Source: Chlamydiota bacterium (GTDB taxonomy: Bacteria > Chlamydiota > Chlamydiia > Chlamydiales > Rhabdochlamydiaceae). From it: DNA of 33,171 bases. A program made the translations under genes and the position numbers. Under the pieces are notes generated by a model, which did not search any database, had not been told where the DNA came from, and saw only the letters and a program-made list of their open reading frames with translations. The stretch covers positions 1 to 33,171 of the forward strand of contig JABDEH010000009.1 in NCBI GenBank assembly GCA_013287215.1, in the 5' to 3' direction. This document shows positions 24,358 through 32,886 of the stretch, one piece after another (the stretch's first letter is position 1; the number at the start of each line of letters is the position of its first letter).

Positions 24358-25398
24358 TTATTTGACATCATCATCTTTTACGAGGTACCGCTTGAACGAC
24401 TCCCCGTTCCAATGGCGATAGGTGCAAGGATCTCCGGCCTTTCCTCCATAACGGGAATCTGCTGTGAGCACAGAAGTGGAGCGGACCTCCATGTCCATCG
24501 GCGCATCGGTAAAGAGCGCCATGGTGAAACGTTCCACGCGTCCTTCCGCCTTATGGACCCGATGCTCGGTAGCACGGATCGCATCATGGGTCACCAGCTG
24601 GCCAAATTCTCCCACTTGAAACAGCAGCACCTCCGGGTCGTTGGCAACGACTTTCTTGAAAATCCCCTCTGAAGTTGTTTTCACAAAGAGCCCCGCCTCT
24701 TCCGGCTCCGGCACAGCCTCCCCCTGAGCGAAATAAAAGGCGGGTAGCAGCGCGGTAAATAGGCCATGATCAAAATGGGAACCGCACCAGTAGGGATTAT
24801 CTTTAGAACTATCCTCGCTTTTACGGTAATAGAGCATCCGTCCCAACCTAGGGGCGCCATCAAGAGAGGTAACAGCTTTAGGTCCGATCAACCCAATTTT
24901 CTGCATGACCGCCTCGCCCATCTCCGACATCAATTTCCCGATGTCTTGGAAGGGAGTGCGCAGATCCATTTCCTTAGGCCATTTATTGAACGCGCTATCC
25001 GGAACAAACCCATAGTAAGACACTTTGAGATCGTCGATGACCCATCTGCCATCGGGACGTTTAAACTTCTCCTTTCCCTTCTCGTATCCAAGGAACGTCT
25101 CACCCAAAGCGCGGTTCGGGGCGTAAGACTCCTTGACTTCCTCAGGAAGGGCAGAAAAGGCCCTCGCCGTTTCAATAAACTTCAGCACCTTTTCCTTGTA
25201 GCCGGGTATCCCTTTAATCCCCACAATCCCCTTTTCATAGAGAGCATGTTGCAGTGCATCCAAGGCCGTGCGGTCTTCATTGATAAAATCTTCGTAGGAA
25301 ACGATATCCAAATCGAGCACTTCAATCGAAGCGTTTCCTTCACAGACCACTAGTGTGGCCACTGTTGCTGAGAAAAGCATTTTTATCCATGGATTCAT
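24358..25398 (-). CDS. Exported 2-oxoglutarate/Fe(II)-dependent oxygenase (isopenicillin-N-synthase-like)
   Basis: A 346-residue protein of the isopenicillin N synthase-like 2OG oxygenase family. The iron ligands are His208, Asp210 (SHFDHG) and His279 (ATEHRV), and Arg290 (ERFTMA) fits binding of the 2-oxoglutarate carboxylate. The ATG at 25398 is chosen because GGAGGT lies six bases upstream; a start at 25437 is longer but without a ribosome site. The first 24 residues from this ATG (MNPWIKMLFSATVATLVVCE) look like a signal peptide, which is unusual for this family. The substrate is not evident. Confidence 0.88.
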   Translation of the reverse strand: MNPWIKMLFSATVATLVVCEGNASIEVLDLDIVSYEDFINEDRTALDALQHALYEKGIVGIKGIPGYKEKVLKFIETARAFSALPEEVKESYAPNRALGETFLGYEKGKEKFKRPDGRWVIDDLKVSYYGFVPDSAFNKWPKEMDLRTPFQDIGKLMSEMGEAVMQKIGLIGPKAVTSLDGAPRLGRMLYYRKSEDSSKDNPYWCGSHFDHGLFTALLPAFYFAQGEAVPEPEEAGLFVKTTSEGIFKKVVANDPEVLLFQVGEFGQLVTHDAIRATEHRVHKAEGRVERFTMALFTDAPMDMEVRSTSVLTADSRYGGKAGDPCTYRHWNGESFKRYLVKDDDVK

Positions 25399-25738
25399 CG
25401 GAGACCTCCGCTTTTTGCACGAGATTAAACGTTCCACACATTCTTTCGCAAAATCAAATTTTTATACCCGGTTCAAAAAATACACGCATATTCTTAATTA
25501 TTAGCTAGTTAAGAAATAAATGCGGAGATTATGGAAGATAACAAAATGTTCCCAAGATACTGCCTACCGAGACATTCTCGCACTCATCCACTTAACGGTT
25601 CTCGAGAAAAATCCCGAAAGCGGACGCAGCACCAGCAATTCGCTTATCCTTCCTAGAGAGTAAAAAAAATAGATAGTGTTTTTATTCCATTTTGCTAAAA
25701 TCTCTTAGTAAATCTGCAAAAGAGAGGGGGACAAGTTT
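25399..25738. other. Intergenic region with a palindrome
   Basis: This 340-base divergent region carries no convincing gene. The palindrome TTCTTAA-N11-TTAAGAA lies at 25491-25515 and could be an operator. A -10-like TAAAAT at 25696-25701 precedes the next gene, with no good -35 partner seen. The rest is A/T-rich or unremarkable. Confidence 0.5.
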
Positions 25739-26533
25739 ATGAAGTGGTTTTTATTGGCGTGCGCTGCCTTTGCTTTCAATGTTTCTTCACCCGTTCAGGC
25801 TGAAGATTTCGACCTCCAAGCCGATCAACACATCTTGGACCGAGCCGAGCGCTCAGAATTTTGCAACGTTGTTATCCAGTATCCTTTTGAAGGTGCCGAT
25901 TACCCGATCCGCATCGTTCATAATCCGGAAAAAAAACCGGTGTGGGATAAGAGCTGGAAGGTCCCTTCCAATGTGTTGTTGATGCTCATCGGCGATTTAC
26001 CCTATCTGTTGGCCAAGCATGTGGAAGAGTTAGTCCTGAGCTTTTACAAAGGGGGTGAAAGGCCTTATCTAAGCTTGTCCGGACGAAATGCCCTGAAAGA
26101 ATGGGAAGCTCTGCATCCCCTCCACATCGCAGACCGCATTGACGATCCCGTTTCCGATGATTTGGCGCGTCAAACGTTCAGCTCCTCCACGTTTGTCAAC
26201 CGGGTGCTCTATTACCGTTTGGATGGCCGGTATTATCAAGTGCGGCTGCTTTACAATCCCGAAGGGCGAACCTTGTCTGCCGCAAAGATTTTCGATCTCC
26301 CCGGCCTTGGGAAAACACCTTATACCTTTTCATGGAACTATCAATACGGAATTTTTGCCGATCGCTACGGGAACCCGGCGCTCGTCGACCATCTTGCCGC
26401 ATTGACTCCAGCGTCCACTTGGGCATGGTACTTCAACTTTGACATCAATCGAGGATCGAACCTAGAATATGAGGTTGACGATACCTCCTATGACCTTGAT
26501 ACCCCATTCGAATTTGCGGAAACTTTTAAATAA
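25739..26533 (+). CDS. Exported protein with internal duplication, unknown function
   Basis: A 264-residue protein with a clear signal peptide (MKWFLLACAAFAFNVSSPVQA, cut before EDF). Not recognised. Two copies of a motif are visible: residues 40-77 (FCNVVIQYPFEG, YPIRIVHNPE, then KVPS) and residues 152-189 (FVNRVLYYRLDG, YYQVRLLYNPE, then DLPG). This suggests two related domains. GAGGGGG lies ahead of the ATG. The last eight bases overlap the convergent rRNA methyltransferase gene. Periplasmic, outer-membrane or secreted location is possible. Confidence 0.78.
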   Translation: MKWFLLACAAFAFNVSSPVQAEDFDLQADQHILDRAERSEFCNVVIQYPFEGADYPIRIVHNPEKKPVWDKSWKVPSNVLLMLIGDLPYLLAKHVEELVLSFYKGGERPYLSLSGRNALKEWEALHPLHIADRIDDPVSDDLARQTFSSSTFVNRVLYYRLDGRYYQVRLLYNPEGRTLSAAKIFDLPGLGKTPYTFSWNYQYGIFADRYGNPALVDHLAALTPASTWAWYFNFDINRGSNLEYEVDDTSYDLDTPFEFAETFK

Positions 26534-27518
26534 ACTCTGTAGCTCGAAGTTTCCAGCAGCGGTGGATCTTTTGATTGTGAAAATCCAGGGGAATGGTCTT
26601 CTCTGAAATTTCCTCGATCGAGCATCCACCGAATAACGAGGGATCGAACTTGAACTTTCGAGAGTTCGTGCTAAAAAAGATGATTCCTCCAGGTGACAAT
26701 AGCTTCAAAGCCATTTCAATGAGATAGACATAATCAACTTGCACATCGAACATTTGCTCCATCTTTTTGGAGCGGGAGATGGTGGGAGGGTCGATCACAA
26801 TGAGATCATAGACAACGCGCGCCCGGACCTCCTCCTTTAAAAACTTTAGGCAATCCTCCCTGACGACCACGTTCGTCTTCGGGGATAGAGAATTCAACAG
26901 AAAATTGTCCCGCCCCCAGTCGGTATAGGTATTGGACATGTCAACGCTTTTCGTGTATCCGGCTCCCGCCGCCGCAGCCTGAACACTAAAGGAGCATGTA
27001 TAGGCAAACAAGTTGAGGAGCCGCTTCCCCTTTGCAAGGGAAGCCACCAGGCGCCTTGTTTCCCGATGGTCGAGGAAGAGCCCCGTGTCGAGATAATCCT
27101 CCAAATTGACTTTGAATTTTACCCCATATTCAAGAACGGTAAAGAACTGCTCCCGGTCATCCCGTTTCTCATACTGCTGGGTCTTTGTCCGCTTGACCCG
27201 AGTCCTCCAGTAGATCTGCGAGGGGGCCGCTCCAAACAAGGAAGCTAAAACCCCATCAATCTCCTCTTTCAGCTCAATCGAGGGCTCATCGCGGTCCCTA
27301 TCATAGGAAAAATACTGGACGCAGAACCGCCCTGCATAGAAGTCGATGGCGAGCGGATATTCTTTGATATCGCGGTCGTAGATGCGAAAGCAATCGGTTT
27401 GTGTGCGCTTGGCCCACTTGCGGATATGCTGGGTGTTCTTTCGCACGCAGTTCTTGAATGGAGAGCTTTTATCCTCTCCATCGGCAATCGCGGGAAGAAC
27501 TAGAGTGTGTTCAGGCAT
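26526..27518 (-). CDS. Stand-alone RlmK-type 23S rRNA guanine methyltransferase
   Basis: A 330-residue S-adenosylmethionine-dependent methyltransferase whose whole length matches the C-terminal (RlmK) half of E. coli RlmKL, which makes m7G2069 in 23S rRNA. Matching pieces are KNCVRKNTQHIRKWAKR, FRIYDRDIKEYPLAID, NLEDYLDTGLFLDHRETRR, LLNLFAYTCSFSVQAAAAGA, the motif IDPPTISRSKKMEQMFDVQ and FHNQKIHRCWKL. The THUMP/RlmL half found in E. coli is absent, so the m2G2445 activity is not encoded here. It lies 14 bases downstream of a small gene on the same strand and is probably the last gene of a three-gene transcript. Confidence 0.9.
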   Translation of the reverse strand: MPEHTLVLPAIADGEDKSSPFKNCVRKNTQHIRKWAKRTQTDCFRIYDRDIKEYPLAIDFYAGRFCVQYFSYDRDRDEPSIELKEEIDGVLASLFGAAPSQIYWRTRVKRTKTQQYEKRDDREQFFTVLEYGVKFKVNLEDYLDTGLFLDHRETRRLVASLAKGKRLLNLFAYTCSFSVQAAAAGAGYTKSVDMSNTYTDWGRDNFLLNSLSPKTNVVVREDCLKFLKEEVRARVVYDLIVIDPPTISRSKKMEQMFDVQVDYVYLIEMALKLLSPGGIIFFSTNSRKFKFDPSLFGGCSIEEISEKTIPLDFHNQKIHRCWKLRATEFI

Positions 27519-27532
27519 AAATCTCTGCCATT

Positions 27533-27847
27533 CTATAGAATAGAATGAAATTTCTCAAAGGTATTAGCTCCTGCCAATTTTGCCCAGATCGCCGTTCCCC
27601 GCCGTGTAGACTCCCTCTGTTCTTCGTTGCTGAGTTTAATGGGCTGCAAGGGAAAGGGAAAAAAGGCAGCCCATTTGAGCCACAGGTGGGAAAGCACGAT
27701 CAACAGATTTTTAACAAAAGCGCTGATCCGCTCAATGTAGGCACGCGTTGTGGAATAGCTGGAGTACTCCTCGAACCGGGAAGCGAACTCTTGAGAGCGG
27801 CGCCAAACCGGGCCAGCCCAATTATCTGAATAGGTGATATGGGCCAT
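27533..27847 (-). CDS. Hypothetical protein, 104 residues
   Basis: Not recognised. It has one hydrophobic stretch (FVKNLLIVLSHLWLKWAAFFPF, split here) at about residues 44-66 and polar ends. It starts six bases after the upstream membrane-protein gene and ends 14 bases before the rRNA methyltransferase, so the three probably form one transcript. AGGGATCC precedes the ATG. It is likely real because of operon packing, but nothing identifies its role. Confidence 0.6.
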   Translation of the reverse strand: MAHITYSDNWAGPVWRRSQEFASRFEEYSSYSTTRAYIERISAFVKNLLIVLSHLWLKWAAFFPFPLQPIKLSNEEQRESTRRGTAIWAKLAGANTFEKFHSIL

Positions 27848-27853
27848 GGATCC

Positions 27854-28450
27854 CTATTTGAAGGACAATTTCTTAATCTTATATTCCATAGCAGCAATGC
27901 GCTTCCACTGCGGCCATTTTTGGATGAGCTGGGCATAAGCGTAGTCTAAAACTTCTAAGCTCCAGACATTTTTCATGCGGGCGAGTTCTTGATGAAATTC
28001 CGGGCAGGCATATCCTTCTTGCGCCTGGAGGAGTTTGTTGATCTTTCTCAATCTTAAGTTCAGAACATACGTCCATGAAAAAACCACAACGGCCAGCGCC
28101 AAATTAAGCCAAGCGCCCTCTCCAATATGCCAGCCCTCTCTAAAGGTACTGACCAAATTATAGAGCATGCCTAAAGGACTGAGGAAAAGCACCCAGGTGA
28201 GAAGGCGGGTGCCGGGTTTCGCGTAGGCGCAGTAATAAAGGATATAGAATGGGATCGCGAGCCCAAAAAAGCATACAGTTAGGGCAACTGCCAAGGAGAG
28301 CAGAGCCATCCAAACAGAGCCTTGATGGTTGAGCAACAGCGTGCCTATCACGGCACACACCGGAAAGACGAGCGAACAAAAGAAGTTGACGCGCAGCCAG
28401 AGCTTTCTGGTCCTGAAGTCCTTTTCACTCAATGGATAATTTTGCGGCAT
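27854..28450 (-). CDS. Multi-spanning membrane protein, unknown function
   Basis: A 198-residue protein with about four predicted membrane segments: roughly residues 19-41 (FFCSLVFPVCAVIGTLLL), 46-74 (ALLSLAVALTVCFFGLAI), 82-102 (LLTWVLFLSPLGMLYNLV) and 112-132 (LNLALAVVVFSWTYVLNL). These are followed by a C-terminal soluble tail with helical ELARMKNVWSLEVLDYAYAQ. No known family was recognised. It heads the run of three genes that ends with the RlmK-type methyltransferase. Confidence 0.72.
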   Translation of the reverse strand: MPQNYPLSEKDFRTRKLWLRVNFFCSLVFPVCAVIGTLLLNHQGSVWMALLSLAVALTVCFFGLAIPFYILYYCAYAKPGTRLLTWVLFLSPLGMLYNLVSTFREGWHIGEGAWLNLALAVVVFSWTYVLNLRLRKINKLLQAQEGYACPEFHQELARMKNVWSLEVLDYAYAQLIQKWPQWKRIAAMEYKIKKLSFK

Positions 28451-28585
28451 TGCACACCTCTACGAAAATTAGAAGTGATTTTACCTAGAGTTTCCTTTCC
28501 TCTCAAGGAGATTAAGGAAGATTAATCACAGGCACTTAGAAAAATGATTTGACACAACCCAAGCTGTTGATTTTAAGGAGTAAAC

Positions 28586-28613
28586 ATCTATTGCGCAACA
28601 TTGCGCAATAGAT
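28586..28613. terminator. Perfect palindrome downstream of the exported protein gene
   Basis: ATCTATTGCGCAA, two bases, TTGCGCAATAGAT: 13-base perfect arms just beyond the stop of the 28621-29277 gene on the minus strand. The flank is not T-rich, so termination is likely but not certain. It could also be an operator. Confidence 0.45.
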
Positions 28614-28620
28614 TAAGTGT

Positions 28621-29277
28621 TTAAGGATAAGGGAATTCAGTGATTAACAAATTCAATGAACCGATCAATGCCGCCGCTTCGCCGGAGGCTTCTTGGTGGT
28701 CCTGATACTGACCAAAATATAACGCCTGCAACCAACTTGCGTCCAAGTATTGCGGGCTATGAACTTCAATGATCGTGCAATAAGGCACTGGTTGACGATC
28801 TTCTTTGAGGACATTGAGCTGATAAAAATGAACGGCTGCAGAGTTACAGCTGCTCTCATGCATCCAGGCTTTTAATGCCGGCGATAATGCAACTGTGCCA
28901 AAATAGAGGGGAAGTTTCTCTATACTCCACCCCTTTTCGCGCAAAGCGATCCCAATGGACTGGCCTTGAGTGATACACTGATGCGCCTGCTTTAAATCCT
29001 CAGGAATGGGTTGCTTGAAGTCGACAATGGCCAAGGTCCTCATGATTTTCTGATCGCCCTGCAACGAATATAAATTCGCAATCCGACTCTCGCCAAACGG
29101 CGATGCGTTGACTTGGATGGGGTCAACGCCGTAGCTGCCAAAAAAATAGGCAATTCTGTCGCTGTTGAGTTTTGGGATTAAGAGCTGCACGACGTCCTGT
29201 TTTACTGCGGGAGCGCCGTTTACAAAACAAAAAGGGGAAGACAGGAGGAGACAAAATGCAAAGCCAAGTTTTTTCAT
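28621..29277 (-). CDS. Exported protein of unknown function, 218 residues
   Basis: A signal peptide is clear (MKKLGFAFCLLLSSPFCFVN, then GAPAV). The remainder (KLNSDRIAYFFGSYGVDPIQ, FGESRIANLYSLQGDQKIMR, HFYQLNVLKEDRQPVPYCTI) looks like a compact globular domain with two cysteines in the mature region about 50 residues apart, and no membrane anchor. Not recognised as any family. It stands alone on the minus strand, with a palindrome after its stop. Confidence 0.7.
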   Translation of the reverse strand: MKKLGFAFCLLLSSPFCFVNGAPAVKQDVVQLLIPKLNSDRIAYFFGSYGVDPIQVNASPFGESRIANLYSLQGDQKIMRTLAIVDFKQPIPEDLKQAHQCITQGQSIGIALREKGWSIEKLPLYFGTVALSPALKAWMHESSCNSAAVHFYQLNVLKEDRQPVPYCTIIEVHSPQYLDASWLQALYFGQYQDHQEASGEAAALIGSLNLLITEFPYP

Positions 29278-29517
29278 GAATTTCTTGGGTTAAGGTTTTT
29301 CCAATCCGGGCGCAGGATACATCTTGCCGCCACCGGGTCAGCCTTCATAGCGGCAATAGCCTACAATAGATGACCAAAAGATTACAACAAGAAGATCGAT
29401 GCAAATATTTCTTTGGGTCCCGCCTAAAAATACGTAAAAACTACGGTTTTTCTTATCGAGCGGGGCGTGTATCATCTTAGCCGCTGATTTAAACAAAACT
29501 CTAACAAAGGAGATACT

Positions 29518-29895
29518 ATGAACAGTTTATTGATATCAGACCAAGTGCCGCGCGCAACTTTTTCCGTAGAAAGCAGCGATCGTAAGATCGGTGGCGAAGT
29601 CAAGATCACAAATCAGTTGAGCACGGACCGGCAGACGGTTAAATTAGTGGAAATTTTTAAAGGAGGATCGTTTGAGCCAACGATGGATCAAGATACGGAA
29701 GAAACCCTTGTATTCTTGAATGGTTCTAGTATCGAGATAGATGGCGAAACAAAAACCGCCACTCCTAATTCCCTAGTGAGACTGACGTCCGGCAAAGCGC
29801 ACAAAATTTTCCTAGAGAGCGCCAAGGCCAAGCTGGGCGTCAAATCCCGCTCCCAATTGTTTGAAACTCTCACACCGTTTCAGGGTGTTCTGTAA
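29518..29895 (+). CDS. Small cupin-like protein
   Basis: A 125-residue protein. The middle reads as a single cupin-like jelly-roll: KLVEIFKGGSFEPTMDQDTE, ETLVFLNGSSIEIDGETKTA, then LVRLTSGKAHKIF. The usual cupin metal histidines are mostly missing (only HKI remains), so metal binding is doubtful and it may be a binding or regulatory domain. AAAGGAG precedes the ATG. The autotransporter gene begins 75 bases downstream on the same strand; a shared transcript is possible. Confidence 0.65.
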   Translation: MNSLLISDQVPRATFSVESSDRKIGGEVKITNQLSTDRQTVKLVEIFKGGSFEPTMDQDTEETLVFLNGSSIEIDGETKTATPNSLVRLTSGKAHKIFLESAKAKLGVKSRSQLFETLTPFQGVL

Positions 29896-29970
29896 AGGCG
29901 AAATTTAAAAAAGATTTGATTGCAAAAGCTCTATGAGATAAAACGAAGAATACTTTTTCTAAAGGCAGGT

Positions 29971-32439
29971 ATGAACCGTTTTGTTTCTTTTGCAGTCATT
30001 CTTCTTCCTCTGAGCGGTTTTGCAAACGCACCCACAGAAGAGATAAGCTGCGCAAGCGGCAAACGACAAGATCGAGCGGCCCTCCGCCATATTGAAAGCG
30101 GCGGTATCGGCTATGAAGAGGGGTATACGACCCTCGAAATGTTTCTCACCGCAGATCCAAGCCAATGGGAAGCCACTCCCTTTTTGGATGCTAGAGGCCA
30201 CGTTTTTAATAACGGAAAATGGGCAGCCAACGCGGGTATAGGACTCAGAACCCTATGGGGAAACCGAGCTTACGGCATCAACACGTACTACGACTATAGA
30301 AATACAGGCCGCTTTCACTCGAATCAACTCGGAGTCGGCCTGGAGACCCTCGGCGAACTCTTTGACTTTCGCATCAATGGCTATTTGCCCTTGGGCGCAA
30401 AACTCAGCGATCGCTATGACGCCTCCTTTGAAGCCTTTTCCGGCAATTACATGCTTGTGTCGCAAAAGTATCAATCTGCAATGAAAGGGGCCAATGCAGA
30501 ATTTGGCTTTCACCTTGGAAAATCTGAATCGTTTGATTTTTGTGCAGCGGCAGGTCCTTACTACTTTATAGGGAAAGATGCTCCAGCGACCTGGGGAGGA
30601 AAAGCACGGATCTCTGGCACATTTAAAGAGTTTTTAACTCTAGAAATCAGCGACTCGTATGACAGAACGTTCCATAATAAATTCCAAGGGGAGATTTCCT
30701 TAAACTTCTCCTTTGGTCCCAGATCAAAAGTCAAAGAACAGGGGTGCATTTGCAAAGCAGCCAATACGCTCAATGACCGCATGCTCCAGCCTGTGAATAG
30801 ACAAGAGATCATCGTGATTGACAAAAGAAGAAAAAAAACCGTCGCCATCGATCCTGCCACGGGACTCCCCTACTTCTTTGTGTTTGTGGATAACACAAGC
30901 AGTTCTGCTGGCACCTATGAAAGTCCTTACCCTAGCTTCGCCCAAGCGCAGGACAATTCTTCTCCTTACAACATCATCTACGTATTCCCGGGCGATGGGA
31001 CCACTAAAGGAATGGATTCAGGGATCTTTTTAAAAGCGCATCAGAAGTTTTGGGGCTCCGGCATTAGCCACTCGATCCAAACTTCTGCAGGGACGATCTC
31101 CATCCCCGCGCAAAGCAACTCCTCCCCTACCATTACGAATACCAATATCAATACAGAGGGCAATGCGATCACCTTAGCAGCTGATAACGCCATCAGCGGG
31201 TTTACCATTACGTCTGCAATGAACGATGCCATCTATGGAACCGATCCTCAAACCTTGGAGATCTCTTCCTGCCTGATTGAAAACACGACCACTTATGCGA
31301 TCGAGGCTTCCTTTCCCGGCAATGCCTCTATATCCTTAACGAACATACAGTTTTCCAACAACGTCAACGGGGTCTTTTTGGCTCTTAACGGGACATCGAC
31401 CCTTGTCTGCGTGGATAATACGTTTGAAGGCCAAACTTCTATCTCTAGCATTCCTCTGGAGATAGCGGCAGACAGCAATGCCTTCTCTGCCCACATCGAG
31501 AATAACGTCTTTGATCACAATACCACCGGCAGCATCCGGTTGGACCTCAATGATGTGACCACAGCCACTATCAACGTGCTGAACAACACGATGACAAATA
31601 GCGGCTCGGGATCTCAGGCCAGTTTAGGATCGAGCGTTGTGCTCCTTTCGAATGGAATTAACGACACTTGCTCAATTGCCTTAAGAGACAATATATTCAC
31701 CGGCAACACATCCAATTCTCTTTACCTGCATACCTCAGGCGCATTTACAACCCTTGAAATCACCGCATCTACCAACACAATGTCTAATATTGGAGGCTCC
31801 GCCCTAGTCCTTGCAACCCCAGTCGATACGTTGACGCTGCTTGCAACAGACAATACAATCGCGGGATGCGGTGATAATGGAATCGCTGTCATAAGTTCCA
31901 CACTGACTTCAACCGGAAATATCACAATCAACAACAACACCATCACAGATATTGGAAACGGATCTAATGGGATTGCTATCAATCAAGATTTCTCAATGCT
32001 GAATCTAACTCTATTGAACAATGAAATTCACCGATGCGAAGGGACGGGGATCCTCAGCTACGCCCCCGACGGGATCGACACTTTGACATTGAATGTTTCG
32101 AACAATGCGATCAGCGATTGCGATAACCTATCCTCAAACGCGGCTCCGGGCCTTGATATCGAACAATATACCAGCCTTGCGGGTTCTGTTGCCGATAATA
32201 CGCTGTCCAATAACGCAGGCGTCGCTGTAGTGATCGGTTCGAGCCTTCTGAGTCCTACCGCCTGCCTCACACTGACCGGCAACGACAGCAGCACCGATTA
32301 TCTTCTGATGAATCCTGTGGATGGGCTCTTCAACTTAAGCCCATGTGATGTCAACTCCGTTAACGGAGGCGTGATCAACACTTCAGGCACGATCAACGCT
32401 GTCCAATCCTGCCCCGACGCGATTCCCTGCCCTCCCTAA
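29971..32439 (+). CDS. Inverse autotransporter (intimin-like barrel) with beta-helix passenger
   Basis: An 822-residue outer-membrane protein. From the ATG at 29971 (AGG ahead) it has a signal peptide (MNRFVSFAVILLPLSGFANA). Residues of about 75-290 form a 12-strand-type inverse autotransporter barrel, with GKWAANAGIGLRTLWGNRAY, NTYYDYRNTGRFHSNQLGVG and LGELFDFRINGYLPLGAK as hallmarks. A linker follows with YFFVFVDNTSSSAGTYESPY and YVFPGDGT. The C-terminal 500 residues are a right-handed parallel beta-helix of about 20-25-residue turns rich in N, T and S (NNTMTNSGSG, NNTITDIGNG, NNEIHRCEGT). This N-barrel, C-passenger order is type Ve. The passenger would lie on the cell surface and could act in adhesion; ligand unknown. 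A start at 29920 (TTG) is rejected. Confidence 0.88.
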   Translation: MNRFVSFAVILLPLSGFANAPTEEISCASGKRQDRAALRHIESGGIGYEEGYTTLEMFLTADPSQWEATPFLDARGHVFNNGKWAANAGIGLRTLWGNRAYGINTYYDYRNTGRFHSNQLGVGLETLGELFDFRINGYLPLGAKLSDRYDASFEAFSGNYMLVSQKYQSAMKGANAEFGFHLGKSESFDFCAAAGPYYFIGKDAPATWGGKARISGTFKEFLTLEISDSYDRTFHNKFQGEISLNFSFGPRSKVKEQGCICKAANTLNDRMLQPVNRQEIIVIDKRRKKTVAIDPATGLPYFFVFVDNTSSSAGTYESPYPSFAQAQDNSSPYNIIYVFPGDGTTKGMDSGIFLKAHQKFWGSGISHSIQTSAGTISIPAQSNSSPTITNTNINTEGNAITLAADNAISGFTITSAMNDAIYGTDPQTLEISSCLIENTTTYAIEASFPGNASISLTNIQFSNNVNGVFLALNGTSTLVCVDNTFEGQTSISSIPLEIAADSNAFSAHIENNVFDHNTTGSIRLDLNDVTTATINVLNNTMTNSGSGSQASLGSSVVLLSNGINDTCSIALRDNIFTGNTSNSLYLHTSGAFTTLEITASTNTMSNIGGSALVLATPVDTLTLLATDNTIAGCGDNGIAVISSTLTSTGNITINNNTITDIGNGSNGIAINQDFSMLNLTLLNNEIHRCEGTGILSYAPDGIDTLTLNVSNNAISDCDNLSSNAAPGLDIEQYTSLAGSVADNTLSNNAGVAVVIGSSLLSPTACLTLTGNDSSTDYLLMNPVDGLFNLSPCDVNSVNGGVINTSGTINAVQSCPDAIPCPP

Positions 32440-32470
32440 GAAGAGGATAAAATCTTCATGGGCTTGAACT

Positions 32471-32492
32471 TCTCTCGCCTAAAGGCGAGAGA
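32471..32492. terminator. Hairpin after the inverse autotransporter gene
   Basis: TCTCTCGCCT (32471-32480) and AGGCGAGAGA (32483-32492) are perfect ten-base arms around AA. A GTTTTTCTT tract follows about 16 bases later. It lies 31 bases past the autotransporter stop and probably ends its transcript. Confidence 0.7.
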
Positions 32493-32512
32493 CTATAGTT
32501 CGGACGTTTTTC

Positions 32513-32636
32513 TTATTGACTTATGCGGCCTTGCTTAAAATAGCTGCTATCATAGTCGGTGTTAATTTCAACTCAACCATCTTCTGAGGTATTTGTTCAG
32601 TGGGTCTAGCAAGACCCACTGAACAAATACTTTTTT
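32513..32636 (+). ncRNA. Candidate small RNA (promoter to terminator)
   Basis: TTATTG (32513) and TAAAAT (32536) are spaced by 17 bases, and a very strong terminator ends at 32636. A transcript of about 90 nt would run from near 32548. The span is non-coding on the plus strand. Both signals are real patterns, but no expression or conservation evidence is available. Confidence 0.22.
32589..32636 (+). terminator. Strong rho-independent terminator
   Basis: GTATTTGTTCAGTGGGTCT (32589-32607) and its perfect reverse complement (32612-32630) form a 19-bp stem with a four-base loop AGCA, followed by six Ts. It is a textbook terminator, longer than needed for the plus strand. There is no A run before it, so it works poorly for the minus-strand genes on its right. 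Confidence 0.85.
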
Positions 32637-32679
32637 GAGTGTCGCCCAAGGCTGCTAAGTTTGCCTATTAATTAACCAT

Positions 32680-32886
32680 CTAAAGCGGTGATTTCTTGGC
32701 ACGCCGTCGTTTCTTTGCCGCAGGCTTGATGGGAACAAGTTCATAGCGAAAAGGAGGTTTTACCTTTACTACTTTACCATCACGAAAAAATACAAGAGCA
32801 GTACCTGTACGAACAGCGGTTTCAAAGGCTCTCTGAAAGCTCCGCTCATGTGCCTCTAAAATCTTCTCATTAAATTCGTCTTTCAC
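32680..32886 (-). CDS. Small basic protein paired with the zeta-toxin-family gene
   Basis: A 68-residue protein starting at GTG 32886, chosen because GGGGGAGG lies six bases upstream. It overlaps the 3' end of the zeta-toxin-family gene by 17 bases. The sequence has a helical start (ILEAHERSFQRAFETAVRTG), a short strand (TALVFFRDGKVVKVKPPF) and a Lys/Arg-rich tail (KPAAKKRRRAKKSPL). Small proteins with a DGKVV-like strand are often next to zeta-toxin-like kinases and are candidate antitoxins; that this is one is an inference from position. Confidence 0.7.
   Translation of the reverse strand: MKDEFNEKILEAHERSFQRAFETAVRTGTALVFFRDGKVVKVKPPFRYELVPIKPAAKKRRRAKKSPL

Noticed and set aside
32518-32653. 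Minus-strand open stretch of about 41 codons through the strong terminator
   Set aside because: It has no ribosome site and runs through a perfect 19-bp terminator stem; it may be a chance frame or a remnant.
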